Notes: generated by a model from the letters alone, not told the origin. DNA of 64,000 nt from Flexibacter flexilis DSM 6793 (GCF_900112255.1 NZ_FOLE01000007.1:124001-188000), one strand, 5' to 3'; shown: positions 17,892-26,816, counted from the stretch's first letter. Numbers and translations are program-made.

Positions 17892-18236
17892 GTGTAGAAA
17901 AGTTAAGTGAAAGATTTGTCAAATAAATGAGCCGCATTGAATGCTTATAGACCCAAACTACTACTTTATTCATGAAATAATCAAATACTGGCGTAATATT
18001 TTGCCCGAAATCAGGCCAAAATACAGCATTTAGAGGGCTATAAAATTAGTGTTTTGTATTTTATTCGGTGCAAGGTGCTGCCGTATTTTCAAATATCACA
18101 ATTACTTAATAGTTTTGTCGTTGGTTATTGGTATTTTTTCAGTATAAAATAACGATAGCCATTAGGTAATATTCTTGATTAAAACACTTACGGAATTTAA
18201 GTACAATACACTTTTTCATTATTTTATTCAATAAAA
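17892..18236. other. 345-bp AT-rich divergent spacer
   Basis: This lies between the minus-strand membrane gene and the DUF2723 gene and should hold promoters for both. I see no open reading frame of note, no stable hairpin and no full TTTG/TAnnTTTG pair. Confidence 0.6.
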
Positions 18237-21200
18237 ATGTCTGGATACAAAGGAATTAACAACATTGTCGGTTGGTTGGTATTTGCGATAGCGACTGCCG
18301 TTTATGCCCTGACGGTAGAGCCAACGGCCAGTTTTTGGGACTGTGGCGAATTTATTGCCGTATCATACAAACTCATGGTGCCACACCCTCCAGGTGCGCC
18401 GCTTTTCTTATTGGTGGGGCGTTTGTTTTCGCTCTTAGCCTCAGACCCTACGCGCGTGGCCTTTTGGGTAAACATGGTATCGGTGCTTTCGAGTAGCTTT
18501 ACAGTGTTGTTCTTATTCTGGAGTATAACGATGTTGGCCAAAAAATTGGCTGGCGTAGAAAACGGCCAAAGCCCAAGTTTGGGACAAACTATTGCCATTA
18601 TGGGCAGCGGTGTGGTAGGTGCGTTGGCTTATACGTTCTCGGATTCGGCGTGGTTTTCGGCAGAAGAGGCAGAAGTTTACGCCATGTCAAGTTTCTTTAC
18701 GGCTTTGGTGGTGTGGGCGATGCTCAAATGGGAAGCTGTGGCCGACGAGCCAGACGCAGACCGTTGGTTGGTGTTTATTGCCTACATGACGGGTTTGTCT
18801 ATTGGTGTCCACTTGCTCAACTTGGTTACTGTACCCGCTTTGGCCTACATTTATTATTTCCGCAAATACAAACCAACTACTAAAGGCATGATTATCACGA
18901 TGGTAATCGGTATGGCTATCGTAGGAATTGTATTGGTTGGTGTAATCCCTGGTTTGCCTTCGCTTGCGGGTTCTTTTGAAATTTTCTTTGTTAATACCTT
19001 GGGTATGCCGTTCAATTCGGGTATTATCTTCTTTGTGTTGGCATTTGTGGGCGCACTTACCTACGCTATTATTTATTCTATCCGCAAACAAAACCGTATG
19101 CTCAACACTTCGTTGGTGGCATTTGTATTTGTGTTGATTGGATATGCTTCTTACGGAATTATCGTGATTCGTGCCAATTTTCACACACCAATCAACGAAA
19201 ATAACCCAGACAACGTAATTAGCTTTGTTTCGTACCTGAAACGTGAGCAATACGGCGACCGTCCGTTGCTTTACGGCCCACTTTACAACGCGCAACCAGT
19301 GAAGCAAGAAAAAGGCGCACCTGTTTATGCACGCAAAGGCAACCGTTACGAAATCATTGAATACAAGACGATTAACGTGTACGCTTCTAAAGACAAAACT
19401 TTATTGCCACGTATTTATAGCCCACAAGGCAACCACGTACAAGCCTATCGCAATTGGGTAAAAGATTTGCCGCCTTCAGACGTGAAGCCTTCATTTGCTC
19501 AAAACATGGAATTTATGTTCAAATACCAAATCGGTTGGATGTATGTGCGTTATTTCATGTGGAATTTTGCAGGCCGAGAAAGCGACATTCAAGACGCTGA
19601 TTGGCTAAGTCCGTTTGCCAGCAAAGCAGGTTTGCCAGACTCGTTGGCCAACAACAGAGGCCGCAACAATTTCTATATGTTGCCTTTGATTTTGGGCTTA
19701 ATTGGTTTGTATTATCAACTCAAACGCAATGGTCGTAGTGCTTTTGTGGTGGGTTTATTGTTTATTTTTACGGGTATCGCCATTGTTGTTTACCTGAACC
19801 AACCGCCAGTAGAGCCACGCGAGCGTGATTATACGTTTGCAGGTTCGTTCTATACGTTTAGCATTTGGATTGGTTTGGGTGTGTTGGCGTTGTGGGATTA
19901 TACGCGCCGTATGCTCAAAAACGATACTGTTTCGGCGGTGGCCATGTCGGCGATTTCGTTTGTTGCGCCAGCTCTTATGTTACAACAAGGTTGGGACGAC
20001 CACAACCGCGCCGACCGTTTCCACTCTGTGGACTCGGCTCGCAACTTGCTTAACTCATGTGCGCCAAATGCCATTTTGTTCACGGGTGGCGACAACGATA
20101 CATTCCCGTTGTGGTACGTGCAAGAAGTAGAAGGTTTCCGTACAGACGTGCGCGTTTGTAACCTTAGCTTGTTGGGTACGGACTGGTACATTTCGCAAAT
20201 GAAACAAAAAGCGTATGAGTCGCAGCCATTGCCGATTTCTTTGGAAGAAGAAAACTTTACGCAAGGCAAAAACGATTATATTCCGTATGTGGAAAATCCG
20301 AATGTAAAAGGCGCGATTAACCTCAAACAATACATGAGTTTGGTGAAACAAAATCACCCAGCTATCATGGTGCAAGCGCAAAGCGGTAGTTCTATTGCTT
20401 CGCTTATTTCCAAATCGTTCTTCTTGCCAGTGGACAGCGCGAAAGTGGCTGCGATGGGCATTGTTCCGAAAGGAAAAGAAAACCAAATTGTGTCTAACAT
20501 TGCTTGGGATTTGAATAAAACTGCTTTGTTCAAAAATGATTTGTTGGTGTTGGACATGATTGCGACAAACAACTGGGAACGCCCGATTTATTTCTCTACT
20601 ACGCTTTCGCCATCGAGCTACCTCAACTTGAAGCCATATTTCCAATTAGAAGGTTTGGCGTATCGCCTTGTGCCTGCTAAATTGGCCGAAAATGATTTGA
20701 TGTTGGAGCGTTTGCGCTACGAACAAGGCCAAACAAAAGAAATGCCGTTTACGGTTTCTAACCCATCGGAAGGCTACGTGAACACCGACATTATGTACAA
20801 CAACATGATGACCAACCGTTTCCAATGGCGCGGCCTCGACAACCCAAGCGTTTATTACGACGAAAACTATAAGCGTTTCCCGCTTAACTCTCGTAACAGC
20901 TTCTACCGTTTGGCGGCACAGCTTTACAACGAAGGCAAACAGGACAAGGCTAAACAAGTGATTGATTATTGTTTCAAAGTAATTCCTGACAACACCATCC
21001 CTTACGATGTGTATATTCCGCAATTCTTGCCGCTAATGTTGCGTTTGGGTGAAGAAAAACGCGCGATTGACATTGCCGAAACATTGCACAATCGTACCAT
21101 TCAGGAGCTTGATTACTATACAAAATCTCGCCCGAATGCTCAACAAGAAATTCAGACTAATATCTACATGTTGCAACAGCTTTTCATGGCCTTTAAGAAT

Positions 21201-21293
21201 GCAGGCAAAAATGAACAAGCGGACAAATACGAAAAAACATTTATGAAATATTACCAATTCGCACAGCCACAAGGCGGTTACGAAGAGGAATAA
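18237..21293 (+). CDS. DUF2723 family membrane protein (TMEM260/protein O-mannosyltransferase-like), 1018 residues
   Basis: N-terminal ~560 residues hold about a dozen membrane helices and the DUF2723 signature: EPTASFWDCGEFIAVSYKL, VPHPPGAPLFLLVGRLFSLL and EAEVYAMSSFFTALVVW. The acidic residue in the first loop (DCGE) is the position expected to be catalytic in GT-C enzymes. The region around residues 520-530 (PPVEPRERDYTFAGSFY) is also typical of the family. The C-terminal ~430 residues are soluble and end in a helical repeat region (about 890-1010) of TPR character. The animal homologue TMEM260 is a protein O-mannosyltransferase; many Bacteroidota carry several DUF2723 genes, and a role in periplasmic protein O-glycosylation is an inference. 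Full length, no sign of damage. Confidence 0.88.
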   Translation: MSGYKGINNIVGWLVFAIATAVYALTVEPTASFWDCGEFIAVSYKLMVPHPPGAPLFLLVGRLFSLLASDPTRVAFWVNMVSVLSSSFTVLFLFWSITMLAKKLAGVENGQSPSLGQTIAIMGSGVVGALAYTFSDSAWFSAEEAEVYAMSSFFTALVVWAMLKWEAVADEPDADRWLVFIAYMTGLSIGVHLLNLVTVPALAYIYYFRKYKPTTKGMIITMVIGMAIVGIVLVGVIPGLPSLAGSFEIFFVNTLGMPFNSGIIFFVLAFVGALTYAIIYSIRKQNRMLNTSLVAFVFVLIGYASYGIIVIRANFHTPINENNPDNVISFVSYLKREQYGDRPLLYGPLYNAQPVKQEKGAPVYARKGNRYEIIEYKTINVYASKDKTLLPRIYSPQGNHVQAYRNWVKDLPPSDVKPSFAQNMEFMFKYQIGWMYVRYFMWNFAGRESDIQDADWLSPFASKAGLPDSLANNRGRNNFYMLPLILGLIGLYYQLKRNGRSAFVVGLLFIFTGIAIVVYLNQPPVEPRERDYTFAGSFYTFSIWIGLGVLALWDYTRRMLKNDTVSAVAMSAISFVAPALMLQQGWDDHNRADRFHSVDSARNLLNSCAPNAILFTGGDNDTFPLWYVQEVEGFRTDVRVCNLSLLGTDWYISQMKQKAYESQPLPISLEEENFTQGKNDYIPYVENPNVKGAINLKQYMSLVKQNHPAIMVQAQSGSSIASLISKSFFLPVDSAKVAAMGIVPKGKENQIVSNIAWDLNKTALFKNDLLVLDMIATNNWERPIYFSTTLSPSSYLNLKPYFQLEGLAYRLVPAKLAENDLMLERLRYEQGQTKEMPFTVSNPSEGYVNTDIMYNNMMTNRFQWRGLDNPSVYYDENYKRFPLNSRNSFYRLAAQLYNEGKQDKAKQVIDYCFKVIPDNTIPYDVYIPQFLPLMLRLGEEKRAIDIAETLHNRTIQELDYYTKSRPNAQQEIQTNIYMLQQLFMAFKNAGKNEQADKYEKTFMKYYQFAQPQGGYEEE

Positions 21294-21319
21294 AAACAGC
21301 AAGTGTTTAGAAAAAAGTT

Positions 21320-21351
21320 GCGGGGCGGCTTCCTTTCGGAAGCCGCCCCGC
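21320..21351. terminator. GC-rich 14-bp perfect hairpin, terminator between convergent genes
   Basis: GCGGGGCGGCTTCC, loop TTTC, GGAAGCCGCCCCGC. On the minus strand it is followed by CAACTTTTTT, so it mainly serves the helix-hairpin-helix gene; for the DUF2723 gene there is no T run. It is much more GC-rich than its surroundings. Confidence 0.85.
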
Positions 21352-21357
21352 ATTGCT

Positions 21358-22284
21358 TTAGTCCAGCGACAAATAAGGTTTTAACTTCTCCAAATCTGTA
21401 CTTTTCAGGATTTTGATTTGCTGTAAGTCTTCGATTTTGGTAAATGCGCCATGTTGCTCCCGATAGTTTACGATGAGTTTGGGCAACTTGTAAGGCATAT
21501 ACGGATGCTTAAGTTCCTGTTCTGTAGCTGTGTTGAGCTTGATTTTGTGCGCAGGGGTTTGAATATGGGCATATTCGAGCATTTGCGCCAACGCCAACGA
21601 ATCAAGTCCATAAATTTCGCGGTATTGATCTTTGCTCACAAAACCGCCCAACTTTTCGCGGTAGCGCAAAATTCGCTGTGCGGTACGCTCGCCAATGCCT
21701 TTGAGCCGAATAAATGCCGTGCTGTCGGCTGTGTTTACATCAAAAGCCACCACCGCAAATTTATTTTTATCAAAATTTCGCTTAAATCGGCTGCTATCTC
21801 GCCCAAAACGTGCGTATTGTTTGCGTTCAAAACTATCTGGCAAGGCAATGTAGCCGTAGAGTTGCGTGTAAAGTTCTTCGGGAAAACCATACATTTTTTT
21901 GAGGTCTTTCTTTACCCGAAACTTGCCGCCTTTGTGTCTGTAATTGTCAATGCGCTTGGCCATGTACTTAGAAATGCCCAGCATTTGCAAGCTATCCACC
22001 GAAACGGTATTGGGGTTAAAATGAAACCGTTGGGAGGCTGTGGCAATGTTTTTGTCCGAATCGTTGTGTTTTGGCCATTGTTTGCGTTCTTTTTCGGTAG
22101 TTTTGAGCTGCGCTAATACTTCGTCTAAAGCGGGTTCTTGCGAATAAAAAGGCTTTTGTTCTTTCCATAAATCTCTGATTAGTAGCGGAATAAAAGCCAT
22201 TAGAAGCATGATAATGAGCAGAACTACTGTTCCGTTTGCTTCTTTTTGCGAAAAACCAAAATAATCGCGAATCCATTTTCTCAT
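21358..22284 (-). CDS. Membrane-anchored helix-hairpin-helix protein (ComEA-like)
   Basis: 308 residues. One N-terminal membrane helix (GTVVLLIIMLLMAFIPLLI) is followed by a basic linker and three helix-hairpin-helix units: about residues 89-135 (NTVSVDSLQMLGISKYMAKRI), 184-235 (DVNTADSTAFIRLKGIGERT) and 250-300 (LNTATEQELKHPYMPYKL). Each begins with the N-T/S-A motif of ComEA-type domains. HhH units bind DNA non-specifically; ComEA takes up DNA in competent bacteria, and a similar DNA-binding role at the membrane is plausible. The first unit has diverged (V-S-V-D). No other competence gene is nearby. Its own terminator is the GC-rich hairpin downstream. Confidence 0.88.
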   Translation of the reverse strand: MRKWIRDYFGFSQKEANGTVVLLIIMLLMAFIPLLIRDLWKEQKPFYSQEPALDEVLAQLKTTEKERKQWPKHNDSDKNIATASQRFHFNPNTVSVDSLQMLGISKYMAKRIDNYRHKGGKFRVKKDLKKMYGFPEELYTQLYGYIALPDSFERKQYARFGRDSSRFKRNFDKNKFAVVAFDVNTADSTAFIRLKGIGERTAQRILRYREKLGGFVSKDQYREIYGLDSLALAQMLEYAHIQTPAHKIKLNTATEQELKHPYMPYKLPKLIVNYREQHGAFTKIEDLQQIKILKSTDLEKLKPYLSLD

Positions 22285-22379
22285 AAAAGTAGTGGTTTGA
22301 GATTTAGAGCATTTTTATATTTTTCATCTAAAAAACAAAAATACATTGAATTGTCAAAGCAAAATTATATTTATCCAAC

Positions 22380-22416
22380 AAAAAAGGACAAACCTTTGTA
22401 GGCTTGTCCTTTTTTG
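22380..22416 (-). terminator. Terminator of the short-chain dehydrogenase gene
   Basis: AAAAAGGACAA and TTGTCCTTTTT pair around an inner partial stem (ACC/GG), with T runs on either strand. It is placed directly after the stop of the minus-strand SDR gene. Confidence 0.8.
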
Positions 22417-22434
22417 TGATCCAATAAATAAAAT

Positions 22435-23136
22435 CTACTGCGGATTGGTTGCCCAAACGGTCGCGTCGGTAATGAAACCCACGTCGTTCATTTCGAGCAT
22501 GGACGCGATGGTGTGCGCTATCTCACTCGCCTTGAGTTTAGAATCGACGTTTTGTGGTTGGCGGCCCAACTTCGGCGCAAATTCCGTAATTACTTCGCTC
22601 GGATTCACTTGCATTACGCGCACGTTGTGTTTGCGCAACTCCGCACGCCAACATTCCGTCAGAGCCGACAGTGCAAATTTGCTCGCACAATACGCCGAAC
22701 CCGTTGCAAAACCGCGTTGGCCAGCCGTAGAAGCAATGTTTATGATGTTGCCTGTATTGGTTTCCGTGAAATGGCGTGCCGCAGCCCTGCCCACCAAAAA
22801 CGCGCCTTTTACGTTCACTTCCCAAATGCGCGTAAAATCTTCGGTCGTGGTTTGTGTCAGCGGAGCCATGTAACCCACGCCCGCGTTGTTGATGACTACG
22901 TTCAGACCACCCAAATATGCAAATGCTTGCTCAAACAAACGCGTTACGTCGGCCTCTTCCGACACGTCGGCTTGCACGCCCAACGCCCCAATCTCGGCGG
23001 CGGCTTTTTCGATGGCTTCTTTGTTGCGGGCACAAATCACTACTTTCGCGCCTTTGCTGGCCAGTAGTTTGGCGGTTTCGTAACCGATGCCTGTGCTTGC
23101 TCCCGTAATGATTACTTTGGCGGTAGATAAATCCAT
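22435..23136 (-). CDS. SDR family short-chain dehydrogenase/reductase
   Basis: 233 residues with the classical Rossmann fold: TGASTGIGYETA cofactor loop, NNAGVGY, and the catalytic Ser-Tyr-Lys in INIASTAGQRG and SAYCASKFAL. An arginine in VVICARNKEAIE after the second strand suggests NADP(H), as in 3-oxoacyl-ACP reductase or sepiapterin-type enzymes. Substrate cannot be inferred. ATG 23136 (MDLSTAKVI) was chosen since the longer frame would run across the preceding gene's terminator. Confidence 0.9.
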   Translation of the reverse strand: MDLSTAKVIITGASTGIGYETAKLLASKGAKVVICARNKEAIEKAAAEIGALGVQADVSEEADVTRLFEQAFAYLGGLNVVINNAGVGYMAPLTQTTTEDFTRIWEVNVKGAFLVGRAAARHFTETNTGNIINIASTAGQRGFATGSAYCASKFALSALTECWRAELRKHNVRVMQVNPSEVITEFAPKLGRQPQNVDSKLKASEIAHTIASMLEMNDVGFITDATVWATNPQ

Positions 23137-23162
23137 AAAATGTGTTTTAAAATAAGATTGCG

Positions 23163-23199
23163 TAAAAAAAGAAAAGGCAGGAAAATATATTCCTACCTT
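23163..23199 (-). terminator. Terminator of the HipA-like module
   Basis: On the minus strand AAGGTAGGAA pairs with TTCCTGCCTT, with one G-U pair, followed by TTTTCTTTTTTT. On the plus strand the same position would be a C-A mismatch, so the structure works only for minus-strand RNA. It separates the kinase module from the SDR gene. Confidence 0.75.
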
Positions 23200-23222
23200 C
23201 ATTTTATCAAACAACAAATTTT

Positions 23223-24104
23223 TTAATCTTGTTCCTGCGCCAACTGCACCGAAAATTTGCGGTAATCGTTATTTTCTATCTCGCGTTGCCAATCGGCTAT
23301 TACGCTTTCTTGGTCGCTGATGTCCGTGTACAATTTCTTTTGCACTACCGTATTGAAAATATGTTCTTGCGCCGAACCCGCTTCAGGTTTGTTCACCAAC
23401 AAACAAAATTTTCCTTTTTTCAAATTCAATTCTTTGCCGTATTGCGTGAGTGCTTCGATGAGGTTGTCCAAACGATTAATTTTGCGCAAAACTGCTTCCG
23501 TTTCCGCCTGAAAATCAACCATATCAGCCATAAAAATACGGCCATTTTGAGCAATTAATAATACGGAGGTGTTGGCGTACAGTCCCGTAAGTTGTTGGTA
23601 GGGAACAGTAAAATCCACATCTACTTTATCGGCCAAATCAGGACTTTCAAAAGTTTGTTTGATTCGCTTTTTATTTTTTCTAAAATCTGAATCGGTGGCT
23701 TGGCGTGGAAGCGTCGGTATCTCCCCAAACAAACTTGGGTAGAAAAATCTATCCACCCATTCGCTCGTAACTTGTTCGATAGTAATGGACTTCATTTCGC
23801 CAAAAGCCATGATATTTTGGCAATATCTTCTCAAATAATCAAAAAAATCGGCATCAAAAATCTTCTTTTTGAAAAGGGCTGTGTTAGGCTCATTTTCTTT
23901 TTTGATGGCCAATTCGATGTCTTTGAGCGTACTTTTATACAGTTTGTGCGCCAAATTGCCCATTATTTTTTTCTGCAATTCCAGCCGATGCGCCGAATAC
24001 CGAAACCATAGTTTCTTGTCCGCCGACACGATAAAGCCTATTAATAATTTTTCCTCACTCAACGTCCCGATTCTCGCATAAATAGGCACAAAAAAGGCTT
24101 TCAT
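23223..24104 (-). CDS. Unknown partner protein of a HipA-like kinase
   Basis: 293 residues, soluble, no signal peptide. I do not recognise the family. The first ~50 residues (YARIGTLSEEKLLIGFIVSADKKLWF, split by me at LIG) loosely recall DUF3037 proteins, which are the usual partners of HipA_2 kinases, but the rest is longer and different: a basic stretch at about 135-155 (RKNKKRIKQTFE) and a C-terminal half with a beta-rich region (residues 165-255). The gene starts 11 bp after the stop of the kinase gene, so the two are almost surely cotranscribed and work together. It ends just before a terminator. Confidence 0.65.
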   Translation of the reverse strand: MKAFFVPIYARIGTLSEEKLLIGFIVSADKKLWFRYSAHRLELQKKIMGNLAHKLYKSTLKDIELAIKKENEPNTALFKKKIFDADFFDYLRRYCQNIMAFGEMKSITIEQVTSEWVDRFFYPSLFGEIPTLPRQATDSDFRKNKKRIKQTFESPDLADKVDVDFTVPYQQLTGLYANTSVLLIAQNGRIFMADMVDFQAETEAVLRKINRLDNLIEALTQYGKELNLKKGKFCLLVNKPEAGSAQEHIFNTVVQKKLYTDISDQESVIADWQREIENNDYRKFSVQLAQEQD

Positions 24105-24115
24105 TTATTCTTGTT

Positions 24116-24907
24116 TTATGATAAAGTTTGTAACATTAATGTTTTGATGGATTCGTTGCGCTCTTGGCAAAGCAGCAAATCCAAGATATTTTTGGGAAGG
24201 TCGGCAGCAATCTGCCACGATTCAGGCAACGCCTCAAAAATCGCATTCACTTCATTTTCAATTAGTTTCGTATCAAAACTAAAAAAATGCTCGATTACGT
24301 TGCAGGCCTCCGCCTTTCGCAACTGTCGTTTGTATTGGGTAAAATAGGCCGACGAAATCAGCTTGTTGGTAGGCGATACGGGCGTTTCTAAATCCAAGAA
24401 CCCATTTGTCCCGCCAAAACAACTTTCGTGATTAATCGCAACCCAATCTTTCCCAAACTCGGTTTCTTCTACCAGCAAATTATAATTGCTTTGCGTGCGA
24501 TTGGTGTTATTTACCCACAAATCAAACAGCGCGATTTTGAGCAAACTATGCGGCCTACGAAAATTTCCGTTCAGATTTTTGATATAAGAAATATGTTGGC
24601 TCACCGTTTCGGCTGGCGCAATTTCCTGAAAACCAATACTTATTTCAGTTTTATTTTTCAAGAAATGTTTTTTCTCAAAACTTCCCGTTTGGATTTGGAC
24701 AAAGGCACTGGGCGGCACGCGCAACTCCAAGGCCTCGAGCAACGCCGCGCAAACCAACTCATAAAACAAGGCTTCTGGCCGATGCCTTCCCAATGGCTTA
24801 CAAAAATAGAACCGCCCATCATCGCACCAAAAGCGCAGAGGCTTGTGGCCGTCGGTGGGCAGTTCTGTATCTAACAATACTGTTTTTACAAGAGGTATTG
24901 CGGGCAT
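24116..24907 (-). CDS. HipA-like kinase family protein with altered catalytic residues
   Basis: 263 residues. The N-terminal part has the ATP-binding lysine candidate Lys37 (RFYFCKPLGRH) and a conserved acidic helix (PEALFYELVCAALLEALEL), typical of the short HipA_2 family (HipA without its N-terminal subdomain). The catalytic loop, which I recall as N-x-D-R-x-x-x-N in that family, reads NNTNRTQSNYNLLV here with Asn136 where Asp is expected, and the metal-binding I-D-H reads INHESCF with Asn159. Both changes should reduce or abolish phosphotransfer. ATG 24907 (MPAIPLVKTV) gives the shortest sensible protein and avoids overlap with the ABC exporter gene. First gene of a two-gene unit. Confidence 0.72.
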   Translation of the reverse strand: MPAIPLVKTVLLDTELPTDGHKPLRFWCDDGRFYFCKPLGRHRPEALFYELVCAALLEALELRVPPSAFVQIQTGSFEKKHFLKNKTEISIGFQEIAPAETVSQHISYIKNLNGNFRRPHSLLKIALFDLWVNNTNRTQSNYNLLVEETEFGKDWVAINHESCFGGTNGFLDLETPVSPTNKLISSAYFTQYKRQLRKAEACNVIEHFFSFDTKLIENEVNAIFEALPESWQIAADLPKNILDLLLCQERNESIKTLMLQTLS

Positions 24908-24962
24908 ATATCGTTTTGATGGTAAAAATACTTTAGCCCACAAAATTACAAATTTCTTTCCC

Positions 24963-26729
24963 CTACGCCAATTCCTTGTACTGCATTTCGTGGAGTTGGG
25001 CATAAAGGCCGCCAGCCGCCAACAGTGTTTCATGCGTGCCGCGTTCTTTGATTTCGCCTTTGTCCAGTACCAAAATTTGCTGTGCGTTCTGAATCGTGCT
25101 TAGGCGGTGCGCAATCACAATCGAAGTGCGGCCTTTCATTACCTTTTCGATGGCCGCTTGTATCAAAGCCTCCGTTTCGGAGTCCACCGACGAAGTGGCC
25201 TCGTCCAGAATGATAATTTTTGGGTCGTACACCATCGCCCGCACAAACGAAATAAGTTGTCGCTGGCCAACCGAAAGCGTTGCGCCGCGTTCCATTACGT
25301 TGTAATCCAAGCCATTAGGTAAACGTTCGATAAACGGCAACGCACCCACCAACTCGGCGGCTTCCAGCACTTTTTCGCGGCTAATGTTGGGGTTACCCAG
25401 CGTAATGTTGTACTCGATTGTTCCCGAAAACAAAAACACATCTTGCAACACCACCCCAATTTGCGCCCGCAAATAATCCAATGAATACTCGCGCACGTTG
25501 TGGCCGTCTATGCTAATGTCGCCGCTTTGGATTTCATAAAAACGATTGAGCAAATTAATAATCGAAGATTTGCCCGCACCCGTCGCACCAACCAACGCCG
25601 TCGTGCTGCCCGCAGGCACATGAAACGAAATATTTTTCAAAATCAAATGCTCGGGATTATACCCAAAACACACGTTATCAAAGCGCACTTCACCCGCAAA
25701 TTTTTCGGGTAAATAGCGGCCTTCGTCGGGGATAATTTCATCATTATCCAACAGTTTCATGATGCGGTCGGTACTCACAATGCCCAATTGCAGCGTATTG
25801 AAACGGTCGGCAATCGTGCGAATTGGCCTAAAAAACATACCGATATACATAATAAACGCAATCAGCGTACCCAACGTAACGGTTTCGTGCAGTACCTCGC
25901 GGCCTCCGTACCAAACCAAAAGCCCCGTACCAATCGCGCCAATTACCTCAGCCACAGGAAAATAAATAGAATAGTACATCACCGACCTAATATTTTCTTT
26001 GCGATGCACGGCATTTATTTCCTTAAATTTTTCGTATTCGCGCTGTTCGGCACTGAAAATCTGCACGATGCTCATGCCCGTAATGTGTTCTTGCACAAAA
26101 GAATTGAGGTTGGCCACCGCCGAGCGCACATCATTGAACGAGCTTTTTACTTTTTCTTTGAAAACATAAGTGCTAATCAACAGCAACGGCAACATCGAAA
26201 GGCTTACCAACGTGAGTTTCCAGTTGGTGTAAAACATCAGGATCAGGATAAAAACCAGTTGCAGCACATCGCCTGCCATTGCCGCCAAACCTTCCGTAAA
26301 AACATCTGAAAGCGTTTCTACGTCCGAAATATTGCGCGTAATGAGGCGACCAATTTGCGTTTCATCAAAGAATTTGAGGCGCAAACCCAACACGTGCCTG
26401 TACAACTTAATGCGAATGTCGCGGATAATGCTTTGCCCCAACCAACCCGACAAATACGTGTGTTGGTATTGCAAAACCGATTGTACCACCAACAGCACCA
26501 CCATAATAACGGTCATTTTCAACAAACCGTCGTAGTTGCCTGCGGCAATGTATTCGTCCACTGTGATTTGGATTTGGTACGGGCGCAACGGAGCTAAAAA
26601 GCCCAGCACAATCGTCATGCCCACCAACAAATAAAATTTGGCGCGGTACGGTTTCATAAAAACCATGAGCCTACGCAACACTTGAGCGTCAAAGATTTTG
26701 CCGCTACTCTCCGAATTAGGATTACTCAT
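24963..26729 (-). CDS. Heterodimeric ABC exporter subunit (YheH/BmrD type)
   Basis: 588 residues: six membrane helices (about 25-310), then an ATPase domain. Walker A GATGAGKSS, Q-loop VLQDVFLFSGT, a changed signature LSVGQRQL instead of LSGGQ, Walker B IIILDEATSSVD with the catalytic Glu intact, and H-switch IAHRLSTI. Together with the next gene it forms a split exporter in which this subunit supplies the functional catalytic site (Walker A/B) and the weak signature. Family members export drugs or lipids. It lies 87 bp downstream of its partner on the same strand. Confidence 0.9.
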   Translation of the reverse strand: MSNPNSESSGKIFDAQVLRRLMVFMKPYRAKFYLLVGMTIVLGFLAPLRPYQIQITVDEYIAAGNYDGLLKMTVIMVVLLVVQSVLQYQHTYLSGWLGQSIIRDIRIKLYRHVLGLRLKFFDETQIGRLITRNISDVETLSDVFTEGLAAMAGDVLQLVFILILMFYTNWKLTLVSLSMLPLLLISTYVFKEKVKSSFNDVRSAVANLNSFVQEHITGMSIVQIFSAEQREYEKFKEINAVHRKENIRSVMYYSIYFPVAEVIGAIGTGLLVWYGGREVLHETVTLGTLIAFIMYIGMFFRPIRTIADRFNTLQLGIVSTDRIMKLLDNDEIIPDEGRYLPEKFAGEVRFDNVCFGYNPEHLILKNISFHVPAGSTTALVGATGAGKSSIINLLNRFYEIQSGDISIDGHNVREYSLDYLRAQIGVVLQDVFLFSGTIEYNITLGNPNISREKVLEAAELVGALPFIERLPNGLDYNVMERGATLSVGQRQLISFVRAMVYDPKIIILDEATSSVDSETEALIQAAIEKVMKGRTSIVIAHRLSTIQNAQQILVLDKGEIKERGTHETLLAAGGLYAQLHEMQYKELA

Positions 26730-26785
26730 ACGATAGAGTTAGAAATAGTATTTTTGCTTAACAGATAAAACTTCAATTTTATATC

Positions 26786-26802
26786 TCCTCCCTTTGGGAG
26801 GA
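26786..26802. repeat. Short palindromic element TCCTCCC-ttt-GGGAGGA between two ABC subunit genes
   Basis: A 7-bp perfect stem with a TTT loop, followed by a direct AAGGAGGG. The whole AT-flanked block at 26781-26812 looks like the small dispersed palindromes seen in Bacteroidota intergenic regions, but only one copy is visible in this window. It has no T run on either strand, so it is not a typical terminator. Confidence 0.45.
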
Positions 26803-26816
26803 TTAAGGAGGGTGTT

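Noticed and set aside
17892-18236. Search for a tRNA or small RNA in the larger spacers
   Set aside because: No cloverleaf-like sequence or strong conserved fold was visible in any spacer except the SAM riboswitch.
24116-25033. Longer HipA-like protein starting at 25033
   Set aside because: The extra 42 residues overlap the exporter gene's end and are not protein-like; ATG 24907 is preferred.
26781-26816. Reading the palindrome in the ABC spacer as a transcription terminator
   Set aside because: There is no T run after the stem on either strand and the two genes must be coexpressed to form the exporter.
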